Shown here piece after piece: positions 45,039-54,200 of a stretch of 64,000 bases of DNA. The position numbers and the translations under genes are program-made. Numbering within the stretch: the stretch's first letter is position 1; each line of letters begins with the position of its first letter. A model generated the notes under the pieces. The model was not told the origin of the DNA, did no database searches, and saw nothing but the letters and a program-made list of their open reading frames with translations. Source of the stretch: Planctomycetota bacterium (lineage in GTDB: Bacteria > Planctomycetota > Planctomycetia > Planctomycetales > Planctomycetaceae); assembly GCA_003671275.1 (NCBI GenBank), contig QWPB01000077.1, positions 62,001 to 126,000 of the forward strand, written 5' to 3'.

Positions 45039-45575
45039 ATGGCCATGCGGCAAGGAAACATTCTGACGACGGCGTCATCCCAAATCTATCTGGGGATTGA
45101 TCCGGGATTGAACCGCACCGGCTACGCGATCCTGGAACGCTCCGCGAGGGGACCAATCCTTCGTGAGGGGGGCGTGATCCGCTCCACCGCCTCGCTGACC
45201 CTGGCAGAACGTGTCTTCGAAATCGGCTCTGGCCTCCGTGAAGTCATTGCCCAGTACCAACCGCAAGCAATGGCCATCGAACAAATCTTTTCGACAAGCA
45301 AGCACCCCAAGACCGCTATCCTGATGGCTCACGCCCGAGGAGCCATCCTCTTCGCAGCCGCCGATGCCCAGCTGCCGATCATGCACTATGCCGCCCGGCA
45401 GGTAAAGAAGCTGCTGACGGGAAGTGGCGCCGCGACCAAGGAACAGGTCCAGCGAGCCGTGCAGCGCGAGCTGCGACTGGAGAAGCTCCTGGAGCCGAAT
45501 GATGTCGCCGATGCGACCGGAATCGCTCTATGCCATTATTACTCGATCCCGGCAGTTAACGGCCTGTCCGCCTGA
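45039..45575 (+). CDS. ruvC: Holliday junction resolvase RuvC
   Basis: A 178-residue RuvC nuclease, which cuts Holliday junctions moved by RuvAB. The four acidic active-site residues are recognisable: Asp in YLGIDPGLNRTGYAI, Glu in AMAIEQIF, and two Asp in EPNDVADATGIALCH. FSTSKHPKTAILMAHARGAILFA is the conserved DNA-binding helix. I choose the ATG at 45039, preceded at 9 bp by AAGGAGG, because the ATG at 45006 lies inside a repeat arm and has no ribosome binding site. The ~10-residue N-terminal extension before the first strand is short and non-conserved. No ruvA/ruvB neighbours. Confidence 0.94.
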   Translation: MAMRQGNILTTASSQIYLGIDPGLNRTGYAILERSARGPILREGGVIRSTASLTLAERVFEIGSGLREVIAQYQPQAMAIEQIFSTSKHPKTAILMAHARGAILFAAADAQLPIMHYAARQVKKLLTGSGAATKEQVQRAVQRELRLEKLLEPNDVADATGIALCHYYSIPAVNGLSA

Positions 45576-45782
45576 CACCTGCTGGACACTGGAATCGTTC
45601 GCCCACGGACAGCGACACCGATCGCATCGCCTGTTCGAAATCCGCGGAATCGGCGGCGGGCTCTCCTGCCCGATGGCGCCCCATGGCAGACAGGAGCGGC
45701 CGGCTTGCGATAATCTGTCTCACCATGAGCCCGCGTCGACATGGCAAAGCGGTTCCATACCACTTGGGAGTTCAAGCACATC

Positions 45783-46526
45783 ATGCCCCCTCACCTGCTC
45801 AACCGCCGACAGGCGATCATGCTGTCAGCGATCGGGACACTGGCCTCGCTGGACCCCGCTCTGCTCGCCGCCGAAGACGAGTCCCCACGAGGGCAGCTGC
45901 AAGTCCGCAAAGTTCTGTTTCTGGGGAACAGCATCACGTTGCATGGTCCTGCACCTCAGATTGGCTGGACGGGGAATTGGGGGATGGCAGCCAGTCGTGA
46001 GGAACTGGATTATGCCCACCGACTGACACAACGAATCGGCCAGCATGCGTCCGGCGAACCGCAGGTGCTGGTCAAAAACATCGCCGACTTCGAGCGCGGG
46101 CTGGACACCTTTCCCATCACTGAAAAGCTGGCCCAGGAGTTGGGATACCAGGCCGACCTGGTCGTGCTGGCCATTGGCGAGAACGTGGCAGCCCTGAACT
46201 CTGACGAGCTTCAAGAGCGCTACGCGAAAGCGTTCGCCTCTCTCGTCGGAGAGATCCAGAAGCAGGGCCCCTCGACACTGCTGATCCGCAGCTGTTTCTG
46301 GGCCGACGCCGTCAAAGACAAGATCATGCGACGGATCTGCGAATCAGTCAGTGCGGTCTGGGTTGATATCAGCACACTGGGCCACCAGCCCGAGAACTCC
46401 GCCCGATCGGAGCGGACCATCGAACACGCCGGAGTCGCGGGACACCCGGGAGATCGCGGCATGCAGGCGATCGCTGACGCCTTGTGGATGGCGCTGACGA
46501 AACAGCGTTCATTGTGGAAGGAGTAA
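45783..46526 (+). CDS. SGNH/GDSL-type hydrolase with export signal
   Basis: A 247-residue protein. The N-terminus (MPPHLLNRRQAIMLSAIGTLASLDPALLAAE) is a twin-arginine-like signal, which sets the start at 45783. The SGNH block I is VLFLGNSITLHG, with the nucleophile Ser in GNS; VVLAIGENVAAL is a block III-like segment and HAGVAGHPGDRGMQAIADAL gives the catalytic Asp/His-like block V (H-P-G-D). SGNH enzymes are esterases or lipases with varied substrates, and this secreted form is common in planctomycetes. It lies alone between ruvC and a convergent gene. Confidence 0.87.
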   Translation: MPPHLLNRRQAIMLSAIGTLASLDPALLAAEDESPRGQLQVRKVLFLGNSITLHGPAPQIGWTGNWGMAASREELDYAHRLTQRIGQHASGEPQVLVKNIADFERGLDTFPITEKLAQELGYQADLVVLAIGENVAALNSDELQERYAKAFASLVGEIQKQGPSTLLIRSCFWADAVKDKIMRRICESVSAVWVDISTLGHQPENSARSERTIEHAGVAGHPGDRGMQAIADALWMALTKQRSLWKE

Positions 46527-46558
46527 TCGGCCTCGGTTCTGCCGTGAGTGCGGGTTCC

Positions 46559-47728
46559 TTACTTAATCAATTTGGCATCGGCCAGATCGAGCAGCCGACA
46601 CGGACCGGTCTTGCCGTCGCGGGAAGAGGTCACCAGTTCCAGCCGCCGGACATCATTCAAGTCCAGATCCACAGCCACGGGAGCCTGATCCCAGCGGAGT
46701 TCCTGATCGAACACGGACTTGCCATCGGCGAGTAGCTGGAGTCTGACGATGGGCTCAAAGTTCGCCCGGTCGGAAATCGTCTCATCGATCCCGACCAAGG
46801 TCCGCAGCCGCTTGTACTGACGGTTCAGGGTGAATTCAAGCTTTGTCTCCGGGTGAACAACCAGCCCGTCTGGATAGGTCTGCCCGCCAAGTTTCAGCGG
46901 GGCTTTCATTCCCGTGCTCGTCAGAATCTGAAAGTTCCGCACCTTGAGGTAAGCACTCTCACGAGCATAGCTTTCCCGCGTCAGGGCTTTCATCAGGGGA
47001 GTGATTCGCCCGAGTGCAAAGTCCAGTGATCGCAACGAGTCCACCGGGACCGAGAGACTCGCAGCGAAAGCTGTGGCGAAGGTGGCATTCCCCGACTCGA
47101 AGGCCACGGACTTCGCCCGTAACCGCGATCCATTGGCCAACTCCAGTTCGCACTGGGGGGCCCCGGGCACGCGGGGATGCGTGGCGTACACGACTCCAAA
47201 AACCTTGTCACGGGCCACTTTGACTTCGCGTCCACGGGCCAGCAGAGACACGGACATGGCGTCGATGGTCCCGATCGTCCCCGCCACAAAGTCCAAGGCA
47301 TCTCCCTTCCGAATGATCAACAGGTCGGACTGTGACACCTTCTCCTGCATCTCCTGCCATGCGGGCAACAGGACCGCCTCGGCAGACGCCAGTCGGATTG
47401 CATGCAGTTGTTCCGCGGAGACGGACTGTCCGTCAAGCGGGCCTCCCGTAAAGGTGAGCTGGCCCGCAGCGACCGCCACATTGGTGCTTTGCACGACGGA
47501 ACCTTCCACGAAGGTCACTGCCAACGGGTCCGTGGTGATCGACTCGCCGGGAATCCGCAAGGTCTGCAATTCCGCCAAAGGGATCAACACCGTCCCCGCG
47601 CTGGTCTCCAGTTCCAGTGCGGTCGTCGAGAGCGACTTTACGTCTCCGGTGGCCTGCGTTCCGTCCAGCCGCACGGCATCGCCGGTCAGGTTCCAGGAAA
47701 GCAACAATACCCAAGTGGTCCAAGCCAT
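46559..47728 (-). CDS. Secreted protein with C-terminal NPCBM domain
   Basis: A 389-residue protein. The signal peptide (MAWTTWVLLLSWNLTGDA) puts the start at 47728; the frame to 47905 is not supported. The C-terminal ~140 residues match an NPCBM/NEW2-type carbohydrate-binding domain: YPDGLVVHPETKLEFTLNRQYKRLRTLVGIDETI, VRLQLLADGKSVFDQEL and LDLNDVRRLELVTS. The N-terminal ~230 residues are beta-rich (VRLDGTQATGDVKSLSTTALELETSAG) and unassigned. Such proteins are periplasmic or surface proteins that may bind galactose-type glycans; the ligand here is unknown. It converges with the SGNH gene. Confidence 0.85.
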   Translation of the reverse strand: MAWTTWVLLLSWNLTGDAVRLDGTQATGDVKSLSTTALELETSAGTVLIPLAELQTLRIPGESITTDPLAVTFVEGSVVQSTNVAVAAGQLTFTGGPLDGQSVSAEQLHAIRLASAEAVLLPAWQEMQEKVSQSDLLIIRKGDALDFVAGTIGTIDAMSVSLLARGREVKVARDKVFGVVYATHPRVPGAPQCELELANGSRLRAKSVAFESGNATFATAFAASLSVPVDSLRSLDFALGRITPLMKALTRESYARESAYLKVRNFQILTSTGMKAPLKLGGQTYPDGLVVHPETKLEFTLNRQYKRLRTLVGIDETISDRANFEPIVRLQLLADGKSVFDQELRWDQAPVAVDLDLNDVRRLELVTSSRDGKTGPCRLLDLADAKLIK

Positions 47729-47927
47729 GACACAGCCCCCTCCATTGCCGGTGAAAGTCGCCCTCAGAGGCGACTTCTTGACCCCCATACTGTACGGCGG
47801 ATCGTTCCAGCGGTCGAATGTATCTTCCGGACGATCACGCGGATGGCCTTCCCTTCCCGCGATTCCTTCACCGGGATAAATTAGGGACTGATGATTTGAG
47901 ATCATCGTCCCCTCTCAGGAGTCCCGC

Positions 47928-48830
47928 ATGTTTGTCTCGCGTCGTCAATTTCTGCAGTCGGTGGCCGCCAGCGGAGCAGCATTGGCAATCTCTGACCCGA
48001 CCTCATCGCGGCTGTTCGCAGAGGATTGGGGCGGCTTCAAAATGGGCCTGCAGAGTTATACGCTCCGCGAGTACAACACCGCCGACGCGTTGAAAGCCAC
48101 CGCTAAGTTCGGCCTGAAATACTGGGAGTCATTCAGCAAACACGTCCCGATCGCGACGCTGCCCGCCACACTCGAAGGCTACAAGAAGCAGTTGTCGGAA
48201 GCCGGGGTGCAGATGATCGCCTATGGGGTGGTAGGCTTCGACGGAAATGAGACCAAGGCCCGCGAGATCTTCGATTTTGCGAAGGGAATGGGACTGATGT
48301 CGATCAGTGCTGACCCAAGCCAGGACGCGAAGACGTTCGATCTCCTCGACAAACTGGTGGCGGAATACGACATCGCGATCGGCATTCACAATCACGGACC
48401 AGGACACCGTTACGACAAGGTCGACGACGTCCTGAAGTGGGTAAAAGATCGACACCCCAAGATCGGTGGGTGCGTCGACACGGGACACTATCTCCGCAGT
48501 GATGAAAACATCGTGGAGGTGATCGAGAAACTCGGCAGCCGTGTCTTTGGCGTCCACTTCAAGGATGTCCGCACCATTCGTGATGCGGCGGAAACGGAAA
48601 AGCTGATGAAAGAACTGCCCAAACACCGCGCCGACGCCCTGAAGAAGGAAGGCAAAATCTTCACGATTCTGGGCGAAGGCGAACTGGACGTGGTGGGCTG
48701 CCTGAAGGCCCTCAAGAAGCTGAATTACCAATACGGCGTGTCACTGGAATACGAAGAGCATCCGGAGAATCCGATCTCGGACATCGAACAGTGCATGAAG
48801 ACCGTGAAGACCGCACTGACCAAAGTGTAG
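47928..48830 (+). CDS. Sugar phosphate isomerase/epimerase-like TIM-barrel protein with Tat signal
   Basis: A 300-residue protein with a twin-arginine signal (FVSRRQFLQSVAASGAALAIS) and an AP_endonuc_2 TIM-barrel domain. Metal-ligand-type residues are seen in IGIHNHGPGHRYDKVDDVL (His), GGCVDTGHYLRS (Asp/His) and VFGVHFKDVRT. Planctomycetes have many such secreted forms, probably acting on sugars released from polysaccharides together with Gfo/Idh/MocA and DUF1080 proteins. The start at 47928 directly precedes the Tat motif. A terminator hairpin at 48864-48895 follows the gene. Confidence 0.92.
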   Translation: MFVSRRQFLQSVAASGAALAISDPTSSRLFAEDWGGFKMGLQSYTLREYNTADALKATAKFGLKYWESFSKHVPIATLPATLEGYKKQLSEAGVQMIAYGVVGFDGNETKAREIFDFAKGMGLMSISADPSQDAKTFDLLDKLVAEYDIAIGIHNHGPGHRYDKVDDVLKWVKDRHPKIGGCVDTGHYLRSDENIVEVIEKLGSRVFGVHFKDVRTIRDAAETEKLMKELPKHRADALKKEGKIFTILGEGELDVVGCLKALKKLNYQYGVSLEYEEHPENPISDIEQCMKTVKTALTKV

Positions 48831-48863
48831 TCTGACCGGCTTCGTTTGCCTGAATACAGCCAA

Positions 48864-48895
48864 GACGGTTCTCGCCGGAGAACCGTCCTGATTTT
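48864..48895 (+). terminator. Rho-independent terminator between convergent genes
   Basis: GACGGTTCTC (48864-48873) and GAGAACCGTC (48878-48887) form a perfect 10-bp stem with a GCCG loop, followed by CTGATTTTC. Confidence 0.8.
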
Positions 48896-48917
48896 CAAGC
48901 AATGGACGACGACTGAT

Positions 48918-49499
48918 TCAGCGGTAGATCACCACCAGAAACATCACCGCCTCCGACTTGCCGAGATTGGCGATGCGGTGCGACACGTCCGCCGGGTAAC
49001 TGGCCGAGTCGCCTCGACTGAGTTCCACGCGGTCGGCTGCGGATTCAATGCTGACCCGGCCTTGCTGCACGGTGAGGAACTCGCGGGTGCCTGCGAAGTG
49101 CGGGGCGCTCTTGAGTTCGCCGCCGGGGGTCAGGGAGAGTTCGTAGAACTCGACATCCTTCTCGAGCTTGAGCGGCGACAGGGTGCGGATGGTGACGTGT
49201 TCATCCGAGCGGTAGTGGTGGGCCGGGTCGTCGTGGCGAATGACGTGGATCGCGGACCCGCGCTGTGTGGCCTCGCCGACCAGTTCGCCGATCGTCAGGC
49301 CGAACGCTGCGGCGATGCGGATCGCCACGCCGAGCGTGGGGTTCGCCTGCCCGCGCTCGATCTGGCTAAGCATCGACCGGCTGACATCGCACTGCTGGGC
49401 GAGCTGTTCCAGCGACCAGCCGCGTTCGGTACGCAGCTGCTTGAGCCGCTCGGGGAGAGTGCTGGGGATCTCGTCGGGTTTGTTGGAGGTGCGGGCCAT
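48918..49499 (-). CDS. XRE-family transcriptional regulator with cupin domain
   Basis: A 193-residue regulator. The N-terminal HTH is LKQLRTERGWSLEQLAQQCDVSRSMLSQIERGQANPTLGVAIRIAAAFGLTIGEL, a canonical HTH_3/XRE domain. The C-terminal cupin domain follows with FYELSLTPGGELKSAPHFAGTREFLTVQQGRV and LSRGDSASYPADVSHRIAN, a probable ligand sensor. The start at 49499 (MARTSNKPDE) is chosen over 49589, where the open frame has no coding look. It is divergent from tdh, with about 200 bp between them, and may regulate it; that link is inferred from position only. Confidence 0.9.
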   Translation of the reverse strand: MARTSNKPDEIPSTLPERLKQLRTERGWSLEQLAQQCDVSRSMLSQIERGQANPTLGVAIRIAAAFGLTIGELVGEATQRGSAIHVIRHDDPAHHYRSDEHVTIRTLSPLKLEKDVEFYELSLTPGGELKSAPHFAGTREFLTVQQGRVSIESAADRVELSRGDSASYPADVSHRIANLGKSEAVMFLVVIYR

Positions 49500-49588
49500 T
49501 GTTCGAAATCGTGGACAGTGCGTCTTGCATTGTGGAAAGTCGTATTCTAGTATATCGTCGCAGTCGTTCGGTAAACAGGAACGACGCA

Positions 49589-49690
49589 ATCAGCCGTCAG
49601 CTTTGAGCCAGTACGAGAGACAACGAGAAAGCCCATGCAGGATTGGCCCGTCGGCTATATCCTCTGGCTGATCGCTGAAAGCTGCCCCCA
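49589..49690. repeat. Inverted TCAGCNN heptad element upstream of tdh
   Basis: ATCAGCCGTCAGCTTTGAGCC (from ~49589) and an inverted GGCTGATCGCTGAAAGCTG (to ~49684) bracket ~50 bp. It lies between the XRE-cupin and tdh starts and may supply or block promoter sequence. Confidence 0.45.
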
Positions 49691-49704
49691 CAAGGATCCT
49701 CCTC

Positions 49705-50736
49705 ATGAAAGCCCTCGTCAAGAAGCACTCACAGGTCGGTCTCTGGCTGGAGGACGTTCCGATGCCGGAGGTCGGTCCGACCGATTGCCTAATCAAGGTC
49801 GACCGCACCGGAATCTGTGGGACCGATGTCCATATCTACAACTGGGACGCTTGGGCCCAGAAGACGATCCCGGTCCCGATGGTCGTCGGGCACGAATTCG
49901 TCGGCGAGATCGTCCAGGTCGGGGCGCAGGTGAAGGACTTCTTCCCCGGCGAGGTCGTCAGTGGGGAGGGGCATGTCGTCTGCGGACACTGCCGCAACTG
50001 TCTGGCCGGACGGCGGCACTTGTGTGCCCATACGGTCGGCGTCGGCGTCAACCGGCCCGGAGCCTTTGCCGAGTACGTCTCGATTCCGCAGACCAACGTC
50101 TGGCACCACGACCCGAAGATCGACCGCGACATTGCCTCGATCTTCGACCCCTTCGGCAACGCAGTTCACACAGCTCTCTCGTTCGACATGCTCGGCGAGG
50201 ATGTGCTGATCACCGGAGCTGGGCCGATCGGCTGCATGGCGACGGCGATTGCGCAGTACGCCGGGGCGCGGTATGTGGTCGTCACCGATGTGAACCCGTG
50301 GCGGTTGGACCTCGCCAAGAAGATGGGAGCCGACCGTGTCGTCGATGTGCGAACCGAGAAGCTGAGCGACGTGCAGAAGGAACTCGGCATGAAGGAGGGG
50401 TTCGATGTCGGCCTGGAAATGAGCGGTAACCCGAGTGCCTTCCGCGACATGATCGCCAGCATGGCCCACGGCGGAAAGATCGCGATGCTCGGCATTCCCG
50501 AGAAAGAAATGTCGATCGACTGGAACAGCGTCGTCTTCAACATGCTGACGATCAAGGGGATCTACGGCCGCGAGATGTACGAGACGTGGTACAAGATGAC
50601 CGTCATGCTGCAAGGCGGTCTCAAAATCGACCCCGTCATCACACACCGGTTCCACGCCAGCGAATTCGAACAAGGCTTCGCCGCCATGCGATCGGGCCAG
50701 TCGGGGAAGGTGATTCTGGATTGGAAGGGGTTTTGA
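49705..50736 (+). CDS. tdh: L-threonine 3-dehydrogenase
   Basis: A 343-residue zinc alcohol-dehydrogenase-family enzyme, NAD+-dependent, oxidising L-threonine to 2-amino-3-ketobutyrate. The catalytic zinc region is GICGTDVH with GHEFVGE; the structural zinc loop is [15 protein letters not shown]. The Rossmann motif is [55 protein letters not shown] and the C-terminal [13 protein letters not shown] are specific to threonine dehydrogenases. No kbl (AKB ligase) gene is adjacent, though the pair is usual. Confidence 0.95.
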   Translation: MKALVKKHSQVGLWLEDVPMPEVGPTDCLIKVDRTGICGTDVHIYNWDAWAQKTIPVPMVVGHEFVGEIVQVGAQVKDFFPGEVVSGEGHVVCGHCRNCLAGRRHLCAHTVGVGVNRPGAFAEYVSIPQTNVWHHDPKIDRDIASIFDPFGNAVHTALSFDMLGEDVLITGAGPIGCMATAIAQYAGARYVVVTDVNPWRLDLAKKMGADRVVDVRTEKLSDVQKELGMKEGFDVGLEMSGNPSAFRDMIASMAHGGKIAMLGIPEKEMSIDWNSVVFNMLTIKGIYGREMYETWYKMTVMLQGGLKIDPVITHRFHASEFEQGFAAMRSGQSGKVILDWKGF

Positions 50737-51243
50737 GGGGGACGTGACCCGTCGCTATTCCGAACGCCCCAAAGGGGCAGCACAAATCAGCCCAAGGCAG
50801 AGCGAAACGGCGTCAGCCGCGCAGCGCCGCCCTGGGTCTGTAGCCGTATCGAGATTCCAAGCCCTGTAAGGGCGAAACAACAAGACGACGATTGTTTCGT
50901 CCATTCAGGGCTGAGACCCTCTCTATTTACACTTGTCCTGGGGCGACGCTGCGCTGTGCCCCAGGCTGACATGGGGCTGCCCCTGCGGGGCGTCGGAGGA
51001 CATTCGAAGTGCAGCGCAGCGATTGGCCCTGACAGGTTGGACGTAACCTGACCAACTCGCCTCTGGATACAGCCACCGGCTGGACAAGAATCGCGAACAC
51101 TATCGGCGGCTTTGTGCGACTCGCTCGTCACCAATCACCCGTTCGTTGACGGCAACAAACGGAGCGGTCATTCGGCGATGGAAACGTTTCTGATTCTCAA
51201 TGGATTCGAGCTGTGTTAAGCCCGACCCATCGGACGGACTTCC
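50737..51243. other. Repeat-rich 507-bp gap with a gene remnant
   Basis: Positions ~50757-51010 contain several short inverted motifs (for example CCAAAGGGGC, GCCCTGTAAGGGCG, GGGGCTGCCCCTGCGGGG) and look like degraded repeat DNA. From 51094 a Fic/Doc-type coding remnant is readable (separate entry). No intact gene is seen. Confidence 0.5.
51094..51219 (+). pseudogene. Fic/Doc-type toxin remnant
   Basis: In one frame the sequence reads [12 protein letters not shown], then [28 protein letters not shown], then a Cys and a stop at 51217. HPFVDGNKR is the Fic/Doc active-site motif (HPFx(D/E)GNxR). Only the C-terminal ~42 residues remain; the N-terminal two thirds of a normal Doc protein are missing, with no start codon and no antitoxin. 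It is too short to be active. Confidence 0.8.
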
Positions 51244-54200
51244 TCAGTCCACGGTGGCCTGGCGAACACTGGTGAGCATGAACACCAGCAGGCTGACGGC
51301 AAACACCAACTGGCTCATGACAGACAACGGAGCGGGCAGGAGCAAGTAACCGACGGCGCCCAGGCAAGCCAGGATCGCCAGCACTGGCCGGAACGATCCG
51401 CCGTGTGATGCGGACCAGACCCGTCGGGCCAGCCACAGGGCCAGCACGATCCAGGCAAGCGACCATACCCCCGTGAGGGACGTGGTCCACGCCTGTCGTG
51501 GGCGAAGCGACAATGTCAATTGTGGTGTCCCCCCCACTTTGGAGAAGACCGACTCCGTGCCCACCAGCGGCACGTGGATCGGCAGGGACAACCCGCCCGG
51601 CTGGGTCCAGTGGGGAACCGGGCCAGACGTCCCCGCCACGATGGTTTCAAATCGATCGCCACCGCTCACCATATCATCCATTCCCCCGCCCATCCCCCCA
51701 TAGGCCCCACCACCAAAGCTGACCGAATTCGACAGCTGGGGCAGCTGCTGAGACTGGTCGAATTGCTGGACCTGCTGGCGTGCATCAACTCCATTGATAT
51801 TCAGTTGAACCGCCCCACCGGCCCCGTTGGGAGCATCTGGCTGAGCTGCGGGTTTCGCCTGTAGCCCTTGTCCGGCGTTGGAATACGACTGTTCTTCCAA
51901 CTGCTTGCGGAGTGCTCCCCGGCCGTTATCCGCTTTGCCCGAACGACGGGCGAGCGACTCGCTCTTTTTCCCGGCAACTTCCTTGCCCTTAAACTCCAGA
52001 TTCATCTCCGGTTCCAGGGCAAACGCACTGTTGTTCGTGAAATTCAGTCCATTCTGACCGATAATGAAGTCTCGATTGTTGTCCACTTTCGCCAGCGATG
52101 TCACCGAGTTTGGGTCATCATTGGCGGGGGTCGATGGACAGTTCATGATCGCAGTGGCAATATCATTCCGAATCTGTTTATTGAACGACTGCAGCTTTGC
52201 GTTTCGGGCATAGGTTTCGCTGAGCCGGGAATCCCCCTGATAGCTCAGGAGGGCCAGATCAAGCTGCTTCAGGTTGCTCACGCACTGCGCCTGGCGAGCC
52301 TGATCTCCCTCGAAGTGCTTGATGACGCGGACCATTTCCTGATAGTCGGACTGCAAACGTTCCAGGCGGGCGGTCTCGGGGGAAACGAACGAGTCGTCGC
52401 CGCTCAGTTGATCGACGTTGGAACGACTGCGGTCATTGACCAGCGTGGCATCCAGTTTGTCCGGGGTGAGAACTTTCCACGACGTGTGAGCGACCGTCAG
52501 CCCGAAGTCGGGTGAGTCGTTACGGGTCACAACGCTCGGGGCGGGCAGTGACACTTCCTGCCTTGACGGGCTCCATCCATTCTTGAGAGGTGTCGCCAGT
52601 TGTCCGAACAGAGTGATCTGCACTTCGAAGCTCAGATCAACCATGCTGGTCTGGGGCAGTGGCACGAGATGAATCATCCGTTCCTGCAGTTGAGTCATGA
52701 CCGTTCGCGATGGACGCCCCTTGACAAAGACCGACATCAACCGCGCCCCGACGGGCAACTCCAGTCCGAGGAACTGCTGTCCCCGGTTGCGGACCGTGTA
52801 GATGGCTTGCGTCCGCCAGGTGCCGTCCCAATCAAGAGCTGTCACCAGATCGCTGCCGATGACCGTCGCCCGGCCCGATTCCTGGGTGTTTCCCCGGACC
52901 AGTTTCCACTGCGGATAGGCCATCGTGGGAGACAGCTCCGTGATGGCCAGTGCCTGATCCAGCAGGCTGCTCTCAACGACCAGTGGCAACTGATCTCGCG
53001 GAATTTTGCGGATCAGCTGCTCGTCGACAGACACTAGTTGGCTCTGCGAGCGGTTGACGACAATCGCCGCTTTTCTCTGGGATTCGAGTGGAACGTGCTT
53101 GCCAGCGACGTCCGGGCCAAGAAACGCAATGTTCGGGAGCCCCAGCAGGTCATTGGAAGCAGGAGGCAGCGTGACCACTCCGGTACAGAGAAACTGATTT
53201 CTGACGGGGTCGATCAGCTCAATGGTCCAGAGCAGTTCGCCCTCTGCAGTGCGTTCGGTGCTGATTTGCCGGACGTTGGGGACGGTTAACTCCAATCGTC
53301 CCTGGAACCAGGCGGGCGACGTAAACCGGAAGGTATCGGTTGCAGCCCGCGTGATCTTCCACCGGAACGTCAGACCATAATCGATGGAATCATCGGCCAC
53401 AGCCACCAGTGTGACCTGATCGCCACTGAGCTGTGCGACTTGCCGGGAGAGGTCAATCGAAGCCGCCGCACTGACGGGAGCCGTGGCCCGGAAGGCAAAT
53501 TTAATCGGCGAACTGCGCAGCTGTCGCAACTCCGGTGAAAGCTGGTCCGGAGGAGTGGACTTCCAGCCTTCCGCAGAACGGACAGTTGCGGAATAGAGAT
53601 CACTGACCCAGACAGCCAGCGTGGTGTTCAGCTTTTCGATGGCCAGCGGCTGGGGGGGCAGCAATTCGATGCCCACCGCTTCCGGTTTGCGGGGAGCCTG
53701 CCCCGTGAGGAGCAACTCCACCTGCCCCAGTCGCGGCTGGTCAAACTCGACCGTCAGCGTACGGTGTCCATTCTCGGACGGCGTGTCGTACCAGTCGTTA
53801 ATAAAATCGGCCCCGGCCACATCCATCAGGAGATAATCTGGGGGCAGATCAATCGACACGCTGGGCCGGGGAGCTCCCGTCAGATCGAAAACCAACCGAC
53901 TGGCCCATTCGGCCTTACGCGGAGCAATCTGCACACCGTGCTCTGCCACACAGCGTGTTTCGGGCTGACGACGGGAGAGGGAAATTGTCAGACGCACGGG
54001 ACGGGTGGCAAACCGGAATGCGGCCAAGGGGAGACCTTCGGGTCGATGAGGCGCAGCGACCGGCTGATACTTGTCCAGATCCACGCGGGCTGCTCCGGTC
54101 GTGTCGACGGGCCGCAGCACGAATTCGCTGGCGGCAAACAGTCCGATCTGGCCAATTTCACGAGTGGCCTCCATCGGAATGACTTCCGGCACGGGCAGTG

